A DNA stretch of 64,000 nucleotides, from NCBI GenBank assembly GCA_947586255.1, contig CANPXP010000004.1, positions 40,034 to 104,033 of the forward strand, written 5' to 3'. Shown piece by piece: positions 18,886 through 28,519 of this stretch (position 1 is the stretch's first letter; the number at the start of each line of letters is the position of its first letter). Below the pieces are notes generated by a model that did not search any database, was not told the origin of the DNA, and was given only the letters and a program-made list of their open reading frames with translations. The translations under genes and the position numbers were made by a program. This DNA is from an uncultured Lachnospiraceae bacterium (GTDB taxonomy: Bacteria > Bacillota > Clostridia > Lachnospirales > Lachnospiraceae).

Positions 18886-19998
18886 CTATTGTATCATAGA
18901 GGCATTGTTTTTGCAATGCTTTTCTGCCTCGGGATCCCGCATTTCGCGGACACGCTTCCACTCCTTCGTCCCGGCGGCTTTTGCGACCTCGCTGCGGTTG
19001 CGGTAGAGGAACTTGCTCAGCTCATAGCAGTCCACCCAGATCTCGTTGTCGCCCTCCTTCTGGGACTCGTCGAAAATCAGCTGCAGGCCCCAGTGCAGAT
19101 GCACCGTCTCGATGTTGTTGACGTTCTCCTTCACACTGTAACCGGTGTGCCCCATGTAGCCGATCACGTCGCCCGCCGTCACCACATCGCCTTCCGCCAG
19201 CCCTTCCGCATAAGGGTAATTCTGCCGCAGGTGCGCGTAGTAATAGTAGCGCCTGCCGTCGAAACTGCGGATGCCGATGCGCCAGCCGCCGTACTGGTTC
19301 CAGCCCAGCGCCTCCACCACCCCGGATTCCACGGCGATGATCGGCGTGCCGATCTGCCCCATCATGTCATGTCCCAGGTGCGGCCTCGCATAGCCGTAGC
19401 TCCTGGACGCCCCGAAGTCGTCGTAGTGACTGTAGTCAAAACCTTTAGCGATAGGCGAGAACGCCTTGAGCCCGTAATAGCTTTTCCAGCCCTCGTCCTC
19501 CTTCAGCGAGAATTCGCCCACCATGCCGCCCAGCACGGCGCCGTACGCCTCCAGATAATAATCGTAGTATTCCATATCCTCCGTGAGTTCGGCCATCGTC
19601 GTCCGGCCGCCTGCGATCTTTTCAGCCGCCTCCCGGATCAGCCTGACACTGCCGCCGTCAAACGCGCCTCCCGTCCTCGCCCCGGCATAGGCCAGCAGCT
19701 CGATCCAGTCAAGATGCGGCTCCTTCCCGTAGGAATCCACATCCTGTCCGTACGCCTCCGCCATCGCCTCACAGGTCACGTTGAACTCCACCCACTTGAT
19801 ATAGCCGTCTGCCGTCGCCTCGACGGCCTCCCCGCTCTCCGAACTCCAGGCTGTGCCCTCTCCCATCCGCGCCGAAGCCTGCCATCTGCCGGTCAGTTCC
19901 CTTCCTATGGTCACACACCCCAGCGCCAGCAGCAAGATAAGTTCCACCCGCACGGCGAACCGAATACCGCCCTGCCCTTTTCGTCTCCTCATACACAC
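18886..19998 (-). CDS. M23 family metallopeptidase
   Basis: RPHLGHDMMGQIGTPIIAVESGVVEALGWNQYGGWRIGIRS...YYYAHL. Confidence 0.85.
   Translation of the reverse strand: MCMRRRKGQGGIRFAVRVELILLLALGCVTIGRELTGRWQASARMGEGTAWSSESGEAVEATADGYIKWVEFNVTCEAMAEAYGQDVDSYGKEPHLDWIELLAYAGARTGGAFDGGSVRLIREAAEKIAGGRTTMAELTEDMEYYDYYLEAYGAVLGGMVGEFSLKEDEGWKSYYGLKAFSPIAKGFDYSHYDDFGASRSYGYARPHLGHDMMGQIGTPIIAVESGVVEALGWNQYGGWRIGIRSFDGRRYYYYAHLRQNYPYAEGLAEGDVVTAGDVIGYMGHTGYSVKENVNNIETVHLHWGLQLIFDESQKEGDNEIWVDCYELSKFLYRNRSEVAKAAGTKEWKRVREMRDPEAEKHCKNNASMIQ
18888..18916 (-). promoter_or_regulatory. SigmaA-type promoter of butyrate operon
   Basis: Minus strand TTGCAA-N17-TACAAT. Confidence 0.65.
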
Positions 19999-20077
19999 TC
20001 CCGCAAATCCGTCCGCCCGGCGCAGCGCCTCGCCGCCCGATTGCCGGGCATGGCCCGGAATTATGGTTATGTATATG

Positions 20078-20110
20078 AAAAAACCCTGCGGGTTATGTCA
20101 GCCCGCAGGG
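20078..20110 (-). terminator. Intrinsic terminator downstream of hpf
   Basis: Minus strand CCCTGCGGGC-TGACATAA-CCCGCAGGG-TTTTTT. Confidence 0.85.
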
Positions 20111-20133
20111 ATTGTCCTGCCAGTTTATCCTGT

Positions 20134-20661
20134 TTAGATTTCCGGTTCAATCAGTCCGTACGTATTGCCCTTTCTCTTGTAGACCACGTTGACCTGATCC
20201 GTCTCCGCATTGCAGAATACGAAGAAGCTGTGCCCGAGAAGCTCCATCTGCACGCAGGCGTCTTCCGGATACATCGGCTTGATATCGAATTTCTTCGTCC
20301 GGATGATCTGCACTTCCTCGTCTTCCATATAATCCTTCTCGACAAACTCCTGTTTGAAGAAGGCAGAAGCCTGCTTCTTGTCGATCAGTTTCGTCTTGTA
20401 CTTCTTGAGCTGCCTCTCGATGATTTCCTCCACCAGATCGATGGACACATACATATCGCTGCTGACCTGCTCGGAACGAATGATATTGCCCTTCACCGGG
20501 ATCGTCACTTCGATTTTCTGCCTGTCCTTCTCAACGCTCAGCGTAACATACACTTCCGTGTCCTCGGTAAAATACTTTTCCAGCTTGCCGATCTTATCCT
20601 CCACAGCAGACCGTAAGCCAGGTGTCACTTCAATGTTTTTGCCCGTAATGATAAATTTCAT
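20134..20661 (-). CDS. hpf: Ribosome hibernation-promoting factor, long form
   Basis: MKFIITGKNIEVTPGLRSAVEDKIGKLEKYF; C-terminal domain LLGHSFFVFCNAETDQVNVVYKRKGNTYGLIEPE; AAAGGGA RBS. Confidence 0.93.
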   Translation of the reverse strand: MKFIITGKNIEVTPGLRSAVEDKIGKLEKYFTEDTEVYVTLSVEKDRQKIEVTIPVKGNIIRSEQVSSDMYVSIDLVEEIIERQLKKYKTKLIDKKQASAFFKQEFVEKDYMEDEEVQIIRTKKFDIKPMYPEDACVQMELLGHSFFVFCNAETDQVNVVYKRKGNTYGLIEPEI

Positions 20662-20684
20662 ATCACTCATCCCTTTCGTTGGCA

Positions 20685-22628
20685 TTATTGTATGGTAAGT
20701 ATATCACATTTTGTATCCGCGGGGCAACTATTCGCGGCCGTGTTTTCACTTTTTGTCGCGTTCTCATCCCTGCCCGCCACCAACAGCAGACCTATGCCCA
20801 AAGGCAGGAAACAGTATGCCGGGTAGGCATAGCGGAACACCGCATAGATCGGCGCGGCGATCAACAGGGTGACGATATTTCCCAACGGCGGCACCACGGC
20901 GTACCAGCAGCTCTTCCTGCGGTACAGCAGAACCAGCAGGAACAGGCAGAGATAGGTCTGCAGTCCCAGACTGTAATATTCCGAAAATGTCTCATTTTCA
21001 TAGTCAAACAGGAACTCTTCAAACTGCCCGGTCATATGCGCCGGCAGCAGGGAATGTTTCTCCATCCCGAACCCCGTCCCGCCGCTCTCCAGCACTTTAT
21101 ATTGTACCCGATGATACCAGTACCCCTTTGTCTGCTCAAACCATGCGTGGAGATAGCCATAGGGATTTTTGACGCCGATCCCAAGCCATAGCCGAAAGTA
21201 TTGCCACTTGTCCGCCTTGATGATCTCCTCGTTGGGCCTCACAAGATTTTTGACATAATCGGCGTCCCATTCACAGTATGCTTCCCTGACCGCCGCCGGA
21301 TCGACAACCGCTGTAATCATGTTGTACTCCTCTGCGTCAATGTCCCCGTCAATACTGATGACAAAGGCAATCTGCTGCAGCGGAACAGACCATGATTCCA
21401 CGGCTTCCGTCTGCTTTACTCCCCAGAGCCGCAGGCAGACCACATTGATCAGCAGCACATACGCCATCACTATGACCAAATAGGAGCAAAGCAGCTTCTT
21501 CCAGTCAAATTTCCGACAGTAAAGCAGGGCCAGCCCCAGCATCAGCATCACAAAAATACCGTTATTTCTCATCAGGCATACCAACAGCCCCAGCACAGCA
21601 AACCACAGATACCAGCGTCTCGTATTTTCCGCCTGCACCAGTCCTACGCACAACAATAACATACAGCCAGAAAAGATAATATCTTTCCACATCGTAAGCG
21701 AGTGCTGCTGCTTGATCGGATCAAGCGCATACGCCATCTCCAGAACAACCAGCCAAAAAGGGCTGAGCCCTCTGCGGTACAGAACCGTCATCGCCGCTGC
21801 AAAGCATCCCGCCATAAAGACAAGGGAAAAAATGGTATATGCCGCAAAGCCGCCGTTGGCAGTTCCGGTCAGCGCGCTGCCCAGCCGGAACCAGAAGCTT
21901 ATCAGCATGGTATAATACCACGGATGATGGTTGGAAGGCACTTCCTGCCCCAGGATCTGCGCCATCTGGTGCAGGGAATCTCCCGTCAGTATCCCTGGAT
22001 ATCTGAGCAGAAAAGCCGGAACACACAGCAAAATATTCAAGGTAAGGCACAGCACAAAAACCCACAGACCGCCACGCCGCTCATGGATGCAGAAACGCCT
22101 GTCCGACAACAGCCTGTCCGCCAGCAAAAAGCAGCGCCGGAACAGAACAACCCAGAAAAATGTCAGCACAATGCCCACCACCGCCACATTGACGTCATAG
22201 CTCTCGTTGAGTGCTGTACTGACAGCATACAGCAGCGCAAGCACCGCTCCTCCCCACAGATAAGGCCCCCGCGCACAGGCCAGAGGCACCACCGCTTCCA
22301 GAAGAACCAGCACTACCAATACCCAGATGAAGCACAGTACGGCATATCCCCAAAATTCATAACAGGTATAAAATTTCGCCAGCGCCAGTACCGTTGCGAT
22401 ATTGACAAGCAGTGGAACGGGACGAAGCCGGCGTCTGATATTTTCCCAGCTTAATTCCCGCCTGTACTCTATCAGGAAAAAGAGAAACAGATAAAACACA
22501 TAGGGAAGAAGCGAATCCATCGTAAAGGTAAAAAGGTGTGTCCGCTTTAGAACAAAAACCAGAAGAGCCGTCAGCAAAACACTGCAGCATTTTGAAAAAA
22601 ATTGATTTCCGCGAAGTTTTTCCACCAA
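20685..22628 (-). CDS. Polytopic membrane protein, DUF6020-like (GT-C glycosyltransferase-like topology)
   Basis: 647 aa with many TM segments; PGILTGDSLHQMAQILGQEVPSNHHPWYYTML. Confidence 0.65.
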   Translation of the reverse strand: MVEKLRGNQFFSKCCSVLLTALLVFVLKRTHLFTFTMDSLLPYVFYLFLFFLIEYRRELSWENIRRRLRPVPLLVNIATVLALAKFYTCYEFWGYAVLCFIWVLVVLVLLEAVVPLACARGPYLWGGAVLALLYAVSTALNESYDVNVAVVGIVLTFFWVVLFRRCFLLADRLLSDRRFCIHERRGGLWVFVLCLTLNILLCVPAFLLRYPGILTGDSLHQMAQILGQEVPSNHHPWYYTMLISFWFRLGSALTGTANGGFAAYTIFSLVFMAGCFAAAMTVLYRRGLSPFWLVVLEMAYALDPIKQQHSLTMWKDIIFSGCMLLLCVGLVQAENTRRWYLWFAVLGLLVCLMRNNGIFVMLMLGLALLYCRKFDWKKLLCSYLVIVMAYVLLINVVCLRLWGVKQTEAVESWSVPLQQIAFVISIDGDIDAEEYNMITAVVDPAAVREAYCEWDADYVKNLVRPNEEIIKADKWQYFRLWLGIGVKNPYGYLHAWFEQTKGYWYHRVQYKVLESGGTGFGMEKHSLLPAHMTGQFEEFLFDYENETFSEYYSLGLQTYLCLFLLVLLYRRKSCWYAVVPPLGNIVTLLIAAPIYAVFRYAYPAYCFLPLGIGLLLVAGRDENATKSENTAANSCPADTKCDILTIQ

Positions 22629-22857
22629 AGCACATCCCTTTCACAATATAAATTCATTTGATGTCAACGCGTCATTGATTGCTTTGCTATCCTAGCATAT
22701 CATATCTCCGCTCACAGCGTCCAGACATTTTTTGATGCCTCAAATGTCAAGAGATTTTTTAAGTTTTTTTGTCAAATAGCGCGTTTTCATGACAACTTCA
22801 CAAAACATCCGTTTGGACAGGTTTCCATAAATCCGGACAGATTTTTGATGGAAAACA

Positions 22858-22929
22858 TGTGGATAACGTGGATAAGTCGGTGTATAAATGCATTTTCCGC
22901 AAAAATTGGGTTGTTTTTTCTGTGGATAA
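22858..22929. promoter_or_regulatory. Cluster of three DnaA-box-like sequences
   Basis: TGTGGATAA (22858-22866), CGTGGATAA (22867-22875), TGTGGATAA (22921-22929), same orientation. Confidence 0.55.
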
Positions 22930-23041
22930 CAGGCACCCAAACATTGTACTAAAAAAACAACAAAAAACAATTTGGGAAATCTTTTGTACAAGATATACAA
23001 AGTCTTCAAAATGCAAGCAGAAAACAGAGAAAGCTCCACGC

Positions 23042-23070
23042 CAAAACAGGCGGCCGATCACTCGGCCGCC
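23042..23070 (-). terminator. Intrinsic terminator downstream of NlpC/P60 gene
   Basis: GGCGGCCGA-GTGA-TCGGCCGCC-TGTTTT on minus strand. Confidence 0.7.
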
Positions 23071-23109
23071 CCTGCATTTCACTATGGTTTCTCTGTGTAT
23101 TGTCCGTCA

Positions 23110-24426
23110 TCAGAAGATTCTTCTGATCGAAAGGATGGAACGATACGTCGCGCTCGACACGATGATACCGGTCTTCGACGTCGACGCGTGCACGATCTGT
23201 CCGTTGCCCACATAGATGCCGACGTGTCCGGAATAGCAGATGATATCACCGGGCTGCGCATTCTCGATGCCGTTGACGGTCGCGCCCACGCTTCTGTCCG
23301 CCGCGGACGAATGCGGCAGGCTCACACCGAAATTGTTGTATACGCTCATGACGAAACCGGAGCAGTCCGTGCCGTTCGTCAGACTCGAGCCGCCGTACAC
23401 GTACGGATTGCCGACGAACTGTACCGCAAAGTTGGCGACATCCGCGCCGGTGCTGCCCGTAGGGCTCGCGTAGGTCTTGCCGCCGCTCGTCTGCGTTTTC
23501 GAAGAGGAACCGGCATTCTCCGCGGCCTTCCGGCTTGCAGCCTCCTTCGCCGCCTTGCGGGACGCCTCTTCCTTGGCCAGTCTCGCTCTCTCCTCCTCGA
23601 TGGATTCCGCTTTGACAAACTCAGTGGACAGCGTTACGTAATCCATGGACACGTATCCGTCGCCCTCCTCGATATTAACCTTCACCCAGCCGTCCAGCTC
23701 TTCCGTGACGATCAGCTCATCCTCGATCGGCACCAGACCGAGCACCGTGGCGTCCAGATCAGGCTCTTCACGCACCTTCAGAGTTGTCGTCGTAACCGTA
23801 GCGATACGGGTTCCGGCCTCCTTGGCATAATCCACGGCGTCATCGCCCGTCACACAGAACTCCGCCTTCACATAGCCCTCCACGGAGCCGGAATTGATCT
23901 TATACCAGCCGTCTTCCTCCTCGATGAAGTTGCCGACCGATTTGTTATACAGCTTGCCGACAATATTGCCATCCTCGCTGGGGATATCCCTGACGTTCAC
24001 ATAGTCGTTGACCTTGGCGATCACCAGATCCTTAAAGCTTTCTTCCTCCTCGGAAAGCCCGGTGTTCGCGGCCTTCTTCAGATCCTCCGTATATCCCTTA
24101 CTGAAAACGATCGTATCCTCAATCTTCTTCGCGGGCGCCGCGCTCACCTTATCCTCGGTGCTGGCGATCTCAGCGAAGCTGCCCACCTGCACGCTGCCGA
24201 CGCTCATGCCGCTCGCCTCCTCGCTCAGGGCCGCTTCCTTCTCGGACTCCTCCTGAAGAGAGGAGAGCGATGTAGATTTATCCTCGCTCTGCAAAGAATA
24301 GTCAATGCCAGACGACGGCAGAACAGACGCCACGTTATCGGAGGCGTGCACGTTCATTCCCGTCCCCGTAAAACTCAGGACCGCTGCCATCATGCCGGCT
24401 GTCATTTTCACATATCTGTTCTTCAT
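23110..24426 (-). CDS. SH3-domain NlpC/P60 cell-wall hydrolase
   Basis: Signal peptide, two SH3b-like repeats, C-terminal TDCSGFVMSVYNNFGVSLPHSS...GHVGIYVGNGQIVHAS. Confidence 0.93.
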   Translation of the reverse strand: MKNRYVKMTAGMMAAVLSFTGTGMNVHASDNVASVLPSSGIDYSLQSEDKSTSLSSLQEESEKEAALSEEASGMSVGSVQVGSFAEIASTEDKVSAAPAKKIEDTIVFSKGYTEDLKKAANTGLSEEEESFKDLVIAKVNDYVNVRDIPSEDGNIVGKLYNKSVGNFIEEEDGWYKINSGSVEGYVKAEFCVTGDDAVDYAKEAGTRIATVTTTTLKVREEPDLDATVLGLVPIEDELIVTEELDGWVKVNIEEGDGYVSMDYVTLSTEFVKAESIEEERARLAKEEASRKAAKEAASRKAAENAGSSSKTQTSGGKTYASPTGSTGADVANFAVQFVGNPYVYGGSSLTNGTDCSGFVMSVYNNFGVSLPHSSAADRSVGATVNGIENAQPGDIICYSGHVGIYVGNGQIVHASTSKTGIIVSSATYRSILSIRRIF

Positions 24427-24439
24427 AAACTACCTCATT

Positions 24440-24456
24440 TGTTACAAAATTGTTAC
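24440..24456 (+). promoter_or_regulatory. WalR(YycF)-type box candidate
   Basis: TGTTAC-N5-TGTTAC, matching TGTWAH-N5-TGTWAH. Confidence 0.5.
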
Positions 24457-24467
24457 ATGTTGGCTAT

Positions 24468-24496
24468 AATATAACATTGAAAATGCGTTTTGTCAA
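24468..24496 (-). promoter_or_regulatory. SigmaA-type promoter of NlpC/P60 gene
   Basis: Minus strand TTGACA-N17-TATATT. Confidence 0.75.
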
Positions 24497-24651
24497 CTAC
24501 AGCATATACCAATAAAAGCGCGTATTTACGCAATCCCTTGTATATTCTGCCACGCTTCACAAAGATTTCATAATTGTAACAAATGATAGTCCGGCACTTT
24601 TCACAAAAAATTTCGCCCCGGCATCCCGCTTTCTGATATACTGAACAAGGT

Positions 24652-25569
24652 TCATCGCTTATCAGTCAGATACCGCTCCGCGGACGCCACCGCGCACGCG
24701 CCGTCCGCCACCGCCGTGACAATCTGACGCACCTGTTTCGTCCGCACATCCCCCGCCGCGAAGATGCCCGCCGTCCGCGTGGCGCAGTCCTCCCCCGCGA
24801 TCACATAGCCCTGCCCGTCGCATGCCACGATGTCCCGGAACAGCTCCGTGTTCGGGCGCATCCCCACCGCGATGAACAGGCCATCCACCGCCAGTTCCTC
24901 CTCCGTCTGCTCCGCCGTGCCGCGCAGCTTCACGCCTTCCATAAGCCCGTCACCATAGATGTCCCGCACCGTCCTGTTCCACAGAACCTCCACATTCCCG
25001 CACGCCGCCAGCTTGTCCTGCAGCCCTCTCGCCGCCCGCAGGCTGTCGCGCCTGTGAATCAGACTCACCCTGCCGCACATGCGCGCAAGATAGATCGCGT
25101 CCTCCACCGCCACGTCGCCGCCGCCGACCACCGCCACGTTCTTGCCCTTGAAGAAAGCGCCGTCGCAGGTCGCGCAGTAGGACACGCCTCTGCCCGCAAA
25201 CTTTTCCTCACCGGGCACGCCCAGTCGCCTGTGCTCTGCCCCCGTCGCCAGAATCAGCGTCCGCGCCTCATAGCTGCCGCCGTCCCCCGTTCTGACAGTC
25301 TTCACCTCTCCGTCGTCCCTGATCTCTGTGACCGAGGCCGTCTTAAATACCGCTCCCGCTGCGTCCGCGTGCTCCCGGAATTTCATCCCCATATCGAAGC
25401 CGCCGATGCCGGGCAGCCCGAGGTAATTGTCCACCTCATAGGTATTCAGGACCTGCCCGCCGCTCATAGGCTTCTCCTCGATTACCAACAACTCAAGTCC
25501 CGCGCGTCTGCCGTACACGGCCGCCGACAGCCCCGCCGGCCCGGAACCTATAATGATCAGATCGTACAT
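24652..25569 (-). CDS. trxB: Thioredoxin-disulfide reductase
   Basis: MYDLIIIGSGPAGLSAAVYGRRAG; CATC redox motif; NAD-binding GGGDVAVED. Confidence 0.9.
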   Translation of the reverse strand: MYDLIIIGSGPAGLSAAVYGRRAGLELLVIEEKPMSGGQVLNTYEVDNYLGLPGIGGFDMGMKFREHADAAGAVFKTASVTEIRDDGEVKTVRTGDGGSYEARTLILATGAEHRRLGVPGEEKFAGRGVSYCATCDGAFFKGKNVAVVGGGDVAVEDAIYLARMCGRVSLIHRRDSLRAARGLQDKLAACGNVEVLWNRTVRDIYGDGLMEGVKLRGTAEQTEEELAVDGLFIAVGMRPNTELFRDIVACDGQGYVIAGEDCATRTAGIFAAGDVRTKQVRQIVTAVADGACAVASAERYLTDKR

Positions 25570-25712
25570 ATGCGTTCTCCTTCCCTGCCTCTTTGCAAAT
25601 AACAAGTTTTCTTCTATAATAGGTGATAGGATGATCCATCGACATGATACATTATAACACGGATCGGAAATCAGATGTACCGCATCTTAATAAGATAAGA
25701 ACGGAGTCCCAG

Positions 25713-26459
25713 ATGAGCGAAAATATCCCCGGCAATTTCCAACCAAAATACGCCCTCGTCACAGGAGCGTCGCGCGGCATCGGCCTGGCTATCGCAGAGA
25801 AACTGGCCGCAGAAGGCTATCACCTGTACCTGACCTGCCTGCACTCCGCAAACCGCCTGGCTGAGCTGTCGGCTGAACTCTCCGCCCGGTACGGCGTCGT
25901 CTGCATACCCTTCACGGCGGATATGGGAAGCGCCGCGGATGTGGAGCGCCTCTTTGCCCAGATCGACTCTCTGGATCTGCTCGTCAACAACGCCGGCCTC
26001 TCCTATATAGGGCTTCTGCACGAAATGTCCGCAGATGACTGGCAGCGCGTGATGCGGACGAATCTGGACAGCCTCTTCTATACCTGCAGACACGCGATCC
26101 CGCTGATGTTAAAAAAGCACAGCGGCCGGATCATCAACATCTCCTCCGTCTGGGGAAATGTGGGCGCTTCCATGGAAGTCGCATACTCGGCCTCGAAAGG
26201 AGGCGTCAACGGCTTCACGCGGGCGCTGGCCAAGGAGCTTGCCCCCAGCGGCATTGCGGTCAACGCCATCGCCTGCGGCGTGATCGATACGGATATGAAC
26301 AGCAGCTTCTCCGAGGAGGACATGGAGGCACTGCGCGCGGAGATCCCCGCTGACCGCATCGGTCAACCCTCGGAGGTAGCCGATACCGTCCTCTCTCTCT
26401 TAAGGGCGCCCGCCTACCTGACCGGCCAGATCATCACGCTGGACGGCGGCTGGACGTAA
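25713..26459 (+). CDS. SDR family oxidoreductase (FabG-like; possibly EF-P 5-aminopentanone reductase)
   Basis: VTGASRGIGLAIAEKLA, NNAG, YSASKGG. Confidence 0.85.
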   Translation: MSENIPGNFQPKYALVTGASRGIGLAIAEKLAAEGYHLYLTCLHSANRLAELSAELSARYGVVCIPFTADMGSAADVERLFAQIDSLDLLVNNAGLSYIGLLHEMSADDWQRVMRTNLDSLFYTCRHAIPLMLKKHSGRIINISSVWGNVGASMEVAYSASKGGVNGFTRALAKELAPSGIAVNAIACGVIDTDMNSSFSEEDMEALRAEIPADRIGQPSEVADTVLSLLRAPAYLTGQIITLDGGWT

Positions 26460-26473
26460 TGTGGACTGCTGTT

Positions 26474-28519
26474 TTATCGGACCAGTGACAGAAGCGATGC
26501 GTCTCTGTCCCGCTCGTCAAAGGAAACATACTGCAGCGACACCGCATCGAGCGCCGTTCCCGTTTCGTCATCCATCACCGTGATTCTCACGGCTGCCGCA
26601 CCGGCGTCCGTCATGCTTTCCGCATACGCCCGCTCCGTCTCCGTCAACTTCTCCTCTTCCTCTCCCTCTGCCTTTCTCTGCGCACCGCTGCCGCGCAGCG
26701 CAAACACGCCGCCCTGGCTGCCGACAGCCTCCGGTGTCAGCCCAAGCGCCGCAAAGGACGGCGCATACCGCGCATCCTGCAAAACGGCGGTGTCGTTTAT
26801 GGCAATCAGCGCCGTGCAGTCCGCATATTGCAGCGCCTGAAGGTAATATACCGCATCGGTGAAAGTGGCAAATTCCACATTCAGCTCACAGCCCGTTCTT
26901 CCATCCTCGTGAGTCCGGTTCAGTTCTTCATAATAGCGGTCAGTCTCCCGAAGCCGTTCTGACACATATTCCCGAAAACGGCCAAGGCCGTCCGCCGCGT
27001 CCGCGTAACTGCCCTCCGGCCACCGCTCCATCTCCCGCAGATATGCGCCTGACAGATAGACGTCAGCCTCGTATTCGTCCAGCATCTCTCCGAGCGCCTC
27101 CTGCGACCATGCCGTCTCCCGCAGTTTCCGGTATTTTGTATAGATGCGGTTCCACGCTTCCTCATCGCCATTCACCAGAATCTGATTCAGATATCCGCTC
27201 TGCATCAGAACATGATCGGACGGCGCGGCCTGGTACGGCGCCACAAGATTGGCGGAGAGATCATTGAGGAAACAGTTGCCCCAGGTGAGATCCATATCCC
27301 AGGGCGCATATAGCGCCGTCGGCCCGTCCTCTCCTTCCCGAATGGCCAGATACAGGTTTTTGACCATCTTGCCGCTGACATTGTCGACACCCTGTATCAG
27401 ATTATAGAACAGGGCAATATCGATGGCATTGTCGATATCGATCCCCTCGTACAGCCGCTCCGTGTCATCGCGTTTTTCCCACAGCAGATAATCATAGTCC
27501 AGCAGAGGCTTCCAGTTCCGCGCCGCTTCATGGAATGCGCCTTTGATGCGGAATCCCACAGGATTGCCGCCCTCGGTAAAAGCGATATTTCCGTCCGTGG
27601 ACCAGAGTACTCCTTTGTACAGGCCGTCTTTGTCGGAATCGGGATCCAGCGCAAGCTGTTTCTCGTCCACCGGATAGCCCAGCGCATATAACCCCCAATA
27701 TTCTCCGTTCAGGAACAGTTCCAGATATTTATATTCCGTGCCGGTGTCGATCCCCTGCGCGTTATCCGCAGCACAGGAGACTTTCCACAGGTTGGTGCAG
27801 AATACGTTCCGCACCTTCTCCTGATCGTTGTACGCCGGATAGAGAATCCAGTCTTCATCCTGACGCATTCCCAGCAGCGCCGTCTGATTCGGACGGGTAT
27901 GATTGCCGGCGGAATCCGTGACGAGAGACAGACGGTATCCCTTCTTCGGGAATACCTTCGTCGTGTTGCCCCGCACATGGATCGTGCCGTCAGATACGGT
28001 GACGCGGCTGCCGGCTCCCGGGGTATTGTCAAACAGCGTCATAGACATGGCGGTCATATCTTCCCCGATCTCCCCGCCCTCATATTCGATATTCATGAGG
28101 GGAAGCGTCGTACATTTCAGCTCGTACCGCGCACAGGCGTCATCCGTGTACAGCAGAAACGGTATGGCGGCATTGTCAGCGATCGCCTCGTCGGTGATCT
28201 CCTGTTCCATAAAAGCAATCCGCACGCCTCTGTCTCTGCTCCGTATCCTGATCTGCGGGTCATATGCCCTGTCACTTCCCTGTACCAGCGAATAGTAATA
28301 AGTGCCGGAACTCGGATCAAACTGCAGCGTTTCCCCATCGAATACAAGCGCCTCCGGCAAGCCCAGAAACGAGCCGCGCTGCGCTGTGATTTTCTCAAAT
28401 TCGCTCTCATCCACCACGCATGCGGAATAGCGTGTCCCGCCCTCCGCCGTGCGAAGCAGGCACGCTCCGGCGAGCAGCGACGCAAGCAGAATAAACAGGC
28501 CAAGCGCTTTCTTCATCAC
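26474..28519 (-). CDS. CotH kinase family protein
   Basis: IHVRGNTTKVFPKKGYRLSL...WILYPAYNDQEKVRNVF...LYAPWDMDLTWG. Confidence 0.85.
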   Translation of the reverse strand: MMKKALGLFILLASLLAGACLLRTAEGGTRYSACVVDESEFEKITAQRGSFLGLPEALVFDGETLQFDPSSGTYYYSLVQGSDRAYDPQIRIRSRDRGVRIAFMEQEITDEAIADNAAIPFLLYTDDACARYELKCTTLPLMNIEYEGGEIGEDMTAMSMTLFDNTPGAGSRVTVSDGTIHVRGNTTKVFPKKGYRLSLVTDSAGNHTRPNQTALLGMRQDEDWILYPAYNDQEKVRNVFCTNLWKVSCAADNAQGIDTGTEYKYLELFLNGEYWGLYALGYPVDEKQLALDPDSDKDGLYKGVLWSTDGNIAFTEGGNPVGFRIKGAFHEAARNWKPLLDYDYLLWEKRDDTERLYEGIDIDNAIDIALFYNLIQGVDNVSGKMVKNLYLAIREGEDGPTALYAPWDMDLTWGNCFLNDLSANLVAPYQAAPSDHVLMQSGYLNQILVNGDEEAWNRIYTKYRKLRETAWSQEALGEMLDEYEADVYLSGAYLREMERWPEGSYADAADGLGRFREYVSERLRETDRYYEELNRTHEDGRTGCELNVEFATFTDAVYYLQALQYADCTALIAINDTAVLQDARYAPSFAALGLTPEAVGSQGGVFALRGSGAQRKAEGEEEEKLTETERAYAESMTDAGAAAVRITVMDDETGTALDAVSLQYVSFDERDRDASLLSLVR

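Noticed and set aside
22858-22929. DnaA boxes taken as the chromosomal origin
   Set aside because: No dnaA, dnaN, rpmH or gyr genes nearby; only three boxes. Kept as a regulatory or titration candidate only.
22740-23082. Overlapping 94-99 aa minus-strand ORFs between the DUF6020-like and NlpC genes
   Set aside because: Low-complexity, AT-rich intergenic DNA with promoter-like and DnaA-box sequence; no domain, and they cross the nlpC terminator.
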